Program-made: the position numbers and the translations under genes
Shown here: positions 61,883 to 64,000 of the stretch, piece after piece
Layout: every line of letters begins with the position of its first letter
Position numbering within the stretch: position 1 is the stretch's first letter
Notes under the pieces: generated by a model
Databases searched by the model: none
What the model was told of the DNA's origin: nothing
Seen by the model: the letters and a program-made list of their open reading frames with translations, nothing else
From: Phytomonospora endophytica
GTDB taxonomy: Bacteria; Actinomycetota; Actinomycetes; Mycobacteriales; Micromonosporaceae
DNA: 64,000 nucleotides
Direction: 5' to 3'
Assembly (NCBI RefSeq): GCF_014202425.1
Contig: NZ_JACHGT010000005.1
Span: 1-64,000 of the forward strand

Positions 61883-63506
61883 TCACCCGCGTGGCCCGCC
61901 CGAGGGCGTAGGGGTTGTGGCTGACGGCGAGGATCGTGCGGTCCCCACCGAGGAGCCGTTCCCACAGCTCGCGGGCGGTCACCGCGTCGAGCGCGCTGTC
62001 GACGTCGTCGAGGACGAGCAGCGCGGGTTCGCGCTGCAAGGCGCGCGCGAGGGCGACTCGCTGCGCCTGTCCGCCGGAGAGCCTGCGCCCGCCGACGCCG
62101 ATGAGCGTGTCGGCGCCCTCGGGGAGGGTGTCGAGGTCGGCGGACAGGACGGCGACGCCGACGGCCTGTTCGATGTCGCCGCCCGCGCCGAGCCGGACGT
62201 TGTCCGCGACGGTTCCGGTGAACAGGTGCGGGACCTGTGGCACGTAACCGATGCGGGGCGCGATGAGGAACTCGGCGGGTTCGATCTCGGTGCCGTTCCA
62301 GCGGACCGCGCCCGACTGCCGGGGCAGCAGGCCGAGGATCGCGCGCAGGGCCGTGGTCTTGCCCGTCCCGACCGCCCCGGTGAGGACCGTCAGCGAGCCC
62401 GGCGTGAGATCCAGGTCGAGGCCGTCGACACCGCCGCCGGAGGCGTGGCGGCAGGCGAGTCCCCTGACCCGGAGGGAACCCAGTGGTTCGGCGGGCCCGG
62501 TGTCCCGGCGCGGCTCCGGTGGGGGCGTCCGCAGCCAGGTCCGGGTCGGGGCGGTCACCGGCGCCGGTGCGGCGAGTTCGGCGAGCCTGTCGAGGGAGAC
62601 CCGCGCCTGCCGGAACCGCTGACGCAGCACGCCGCCCAGTGCGACGACCTCGCCGAGTTCGGCGGCGAAGAAGACGAACAGCGCCATGTCGCCGATCGTC
62701 AGCGTCCCGGCCGCCAGCTCCTTCGCCGCGAGGACCATCACCAGGCCCGCCGCGACGTTCATCGCGAAGTGGTAGACGACCGACTGGATCTGCGTCGAGG
62801 TCTGCTCCCTGACCGCGATCCGCTCCCGCCGCCGGCCCAGTTCGCGCAGGCGCGCCACGGCGTGCTCGCGGTGCCCGAGCGCGCGGACGGTCGCCGCGGC
62901 CCGCACCGTTTCGCCGATGATGCTGCCGACCTCGGCGGCCGCTTCGCGGCTGGCTCCGCGCTGGCGGCGCACGCGGCCGTCGAACATGCGCGCGACGGCC
63001 ACGACCAGCGCGAAGGGCAGTGCCACGCCGAGGGTCACGACGGGACTGATGGCCAGCATGATCGCCAGGACGGGCAGGACCCCGGCGAGCCGCCCCACGT
63101 TGTTCGCCGTCCAGGCCGGGAGGATGCGCAGTTCGCTCACGTCGCGGCCGAAGCGGTCGACGACGTCGCCGATCTCGTGCTCGGTGGCCGCCGCGGCCGG
63201 GCGCCGCAGGATCCCCGCGAGGGTGCTCGTGCGCAGCCCGGCCGCGACGCGCTCGATGTAGCGGACCTCGAAGCGGGCCATGGACAGGTCGAACCAGAGC
63301 GTCGTCCAGGCGAGGTTGACGGCGGCGAGCGCGGCCAGCGGCAGCCACACCGCCCCACCGCCGGCGAGGCGATCGAAGACGACTTTGAGCAGCAGTCCCG
63401 AAGAGATGACGGCGACGCGGATGAGCAGCGCGAAGCCGACCTGGAGGGTGAAGCGCGGCCAGTGCCGGGTGAACAGGTGGGTGAGACGCGCGGTGGTCGC
63501 CGGCAT
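61869..63506 (-). CDS. ABC exporter subunit with degenerate catalytic Glu
   Basis: The 545-aa half transporter. The membrane domain is residues 1-300 (about six helices). The NBD has Walker A GAVGTGKTTALRA (about 370), signature LSGGQAQRVALAR (about 472) and Walker B LLVLDDVDSALD, where the usual catalytic Glu is Asp. Such substitution typically marks the degenerate site of a heterodimeric exporter. The upstream partial gene overlaps by one base and provides the other half. It is a probable exporter of a small molecule; the substrate is unknown. Confidence 0.9.
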   Translation of the reverse strand: MPATTARLTHLFTRHWPRFTLQVGFALLIRVAVISSGLLLKVVFDRLAGGGAVWLPLAALAAVNLAWTTLWFDLSMARFEVRYIERVAAGLRTSTLAGILRRPAAAATEHEIGDVVDRFGRDVSELRILPAWTANNVGRLAGVLPVLAIMLAISPVVTLGVALPFALVVAVARMFDGRVRRQRGASREAAAEVGSIIGETVRAAATVRALGHREHAVARLRELGRRRERIAVREQTSTQIQSVVYHFAMNVAAGLVMVLAAKELAAGTLTIGDMALFVFFAAELGEVVALGGVLRQRFRQARVSLDRLAELAAPAPVTAPTRTWLRTPPPEPRRDTGPAEPLGSLRVRGLACRHASGGGVDGLDLDLTPGSLTVLTGAVGTGKTTALRAILGLLPRQSGAVRWNGTEIEPAEFLIAPRIGYVPQVPHLFTGTVADNVRLGAGGDIEQAVGVAVLSADLDTLPEGADTLIGVGGRRLSGGQAQRVALARALQREPALLVLDDVDSALDAVTARELWERLLGGDRTILAVSHNPYALGRATRVITLG

Positions 63507-64000
63507 CAGGCCCGCACCTCGCTTCCCACCGAGCGCAGGGCACGGGACAGACGCGAGTCCGGCCGGGCGGCGAGTGCGGCGTAGGCACCGCGTTCGGCGA
63601 CCCGGCCGTCCTCGATGACGGCGACCTCGTCGGCCGACTCGACGGTGTCGAGCCGGTGCGCGATGACGATCGAGGTCCGCCCGGCGAGGAGGGTGCGCAG
63701 GGCCGCCGTGACCGCCGCGCGGTCGGCCGGCGGGATCCGCGACGACGCCTCGTCAAGGACCACCAGGCCGGGGTCGCGCAACAGCACCCGCGCGATCGCC
63801 AGGAGCTGCTCCTGCCCGGCGGACAGGCCGTGCCCGGAGCCGAGGACGGTGTCGAGCCCCCCGGGCAGGCCCGCCAGCCACCGGCCGAGACCGGCCGCGG
63901 TCAGCACCTCGACGATCCGCGCGTCGGGCACCGAGGCGTCGAAGATCGCGACGTTGTCGCGCACCGAGACCGCCAGCACCCGCACCTCCTGCGTGACGTA
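63506..64000 (-). CDS. ABC exporter subunit, partner of the 61869 gene (partial, runs off window)
   Basis: This is the C-terminal 164 residues of a second half transporter; the 5' part lies beyond 64000. Visible are the Q-loop (YVTQEVRV), signature LSAGQEQLLAIAR (Ala in place of one Gly), Walker B LVVLDEASS with the catalytic Glu, and H-loop IAHRLDTV. The D-loop is unusual (SRIPPAD instead of SALD). It probably forms an asymmetric heterodimer with the downstream 545-aa subunit, whose Walker B is degenerate. Its stop overlaps the ATG of that gene by one base. Confidence 0.85.
   Translation of the reverse strand, partial: YVTQEVRVLAVSVRDNVAIFDASVPDARIVEVLTAAGLGRWLAGLPGGLDTVLGSGHGLSAGQEQLLAIARVLLRDPGLVVLDEASSRIPPADRAAVTAALRTLLAGRTSIVIAHRLDTVESADEVAVIEDGRVAERGAYAALAARPDSRLSRALRSVGSEVRA

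Overview
The window is one continuous stretch of very GC-rich chromosome whose gene content is typical of a filamentous high-GC actinobacterium (Micromonospora/Glycomyces/Streptomyces-like). The evidence is an indirect-tRNA-charging gatCA...gatB set, the ilvD, ilvBNC, serA, leuB and ilvE order, many GTG starts, lipoproteins, an AfsR-type regulator and WXG100-type genes. The family-level placement is an inference. No rRNA or tRNA gene, complete insertion sequence, integrase or CRISPR array was seen.

Backbone. Housekeeping genes run mostly on the + strand: gatC-gatA (849-2633), gatB (8128-9633), ilvD (18930-20774), ilvB-ilvN-ilvC (28127-31575), serA (46544-48193), leuB (55491-56531) and ilvE (56743-57840). 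Together these provide Glu-tRNA(Gln) amidation, most of valine/isoleucine synthesis, one leucine step, the final branched-chain transamination and the first serine step. The ilvBNC operon is preceded by a 17-codon leader peptide ending Leu-Val-Leu-Ile, a hairpin and a U-tract terminator: a transcription attenuator.

Accessory blocks, left to right. 1-760 is a repeat field of small hairpins and tandem units. 2714-8010 holds an unknown protein, a NADAR-domain protein, a dienelactone-hydrolase-like protein, and an ABC exporter divergent from a MarR regulator. A solitary 29-nt element with the exact layout of a type I-E CRISPR repeat lies at 8029-8057. 9703-17172 is metabolic and envelope genes, including a lipoprotein sugar dehydrogenase, a membrane metallophosphoesterase and a beta-propeller/MoaD pair. 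20821-27900, between ilvD and ilvBNC, holds two short eight-cysteine peptides with a shared leader motif. They flank a membrane GGDEF-EAL c-di-GMP protein and a large SARP/NB-ARC/TPR regulator, and I consider this the most likely undescribed system. 33283-37721 is a two-component system divergent from a FtsX-type permease with no ATPase gene. 37723-40507 is a WXG100/CpnT-type polymorphic toxin locus: an EndoU toxin is separated from its carrier by one in-frame TGA, and a putative second immunity gene is frameshifted. 40668-46344 has two TetR regulators, a DHA2 exporter, a SnoaL-like protein, a P450 and an SDR. 48957-55253 has a RecQ helicase fused to a phosphoribosyltransferase-like domain, an M20 hydrolase, long intergenic direct repeats and lipoproteins. 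57967-64000 has a PrsW-type membrane protein, a TetR-controlled SRPBCC protein, an alkyltransferase-like protein and a two-gene ABC exporter that runs off the end.

Starts were chosen by Shine-Dalgarno position and where coding character begins. Residue positions are approximate. Functions come from motifs read by eye, not from database searches.
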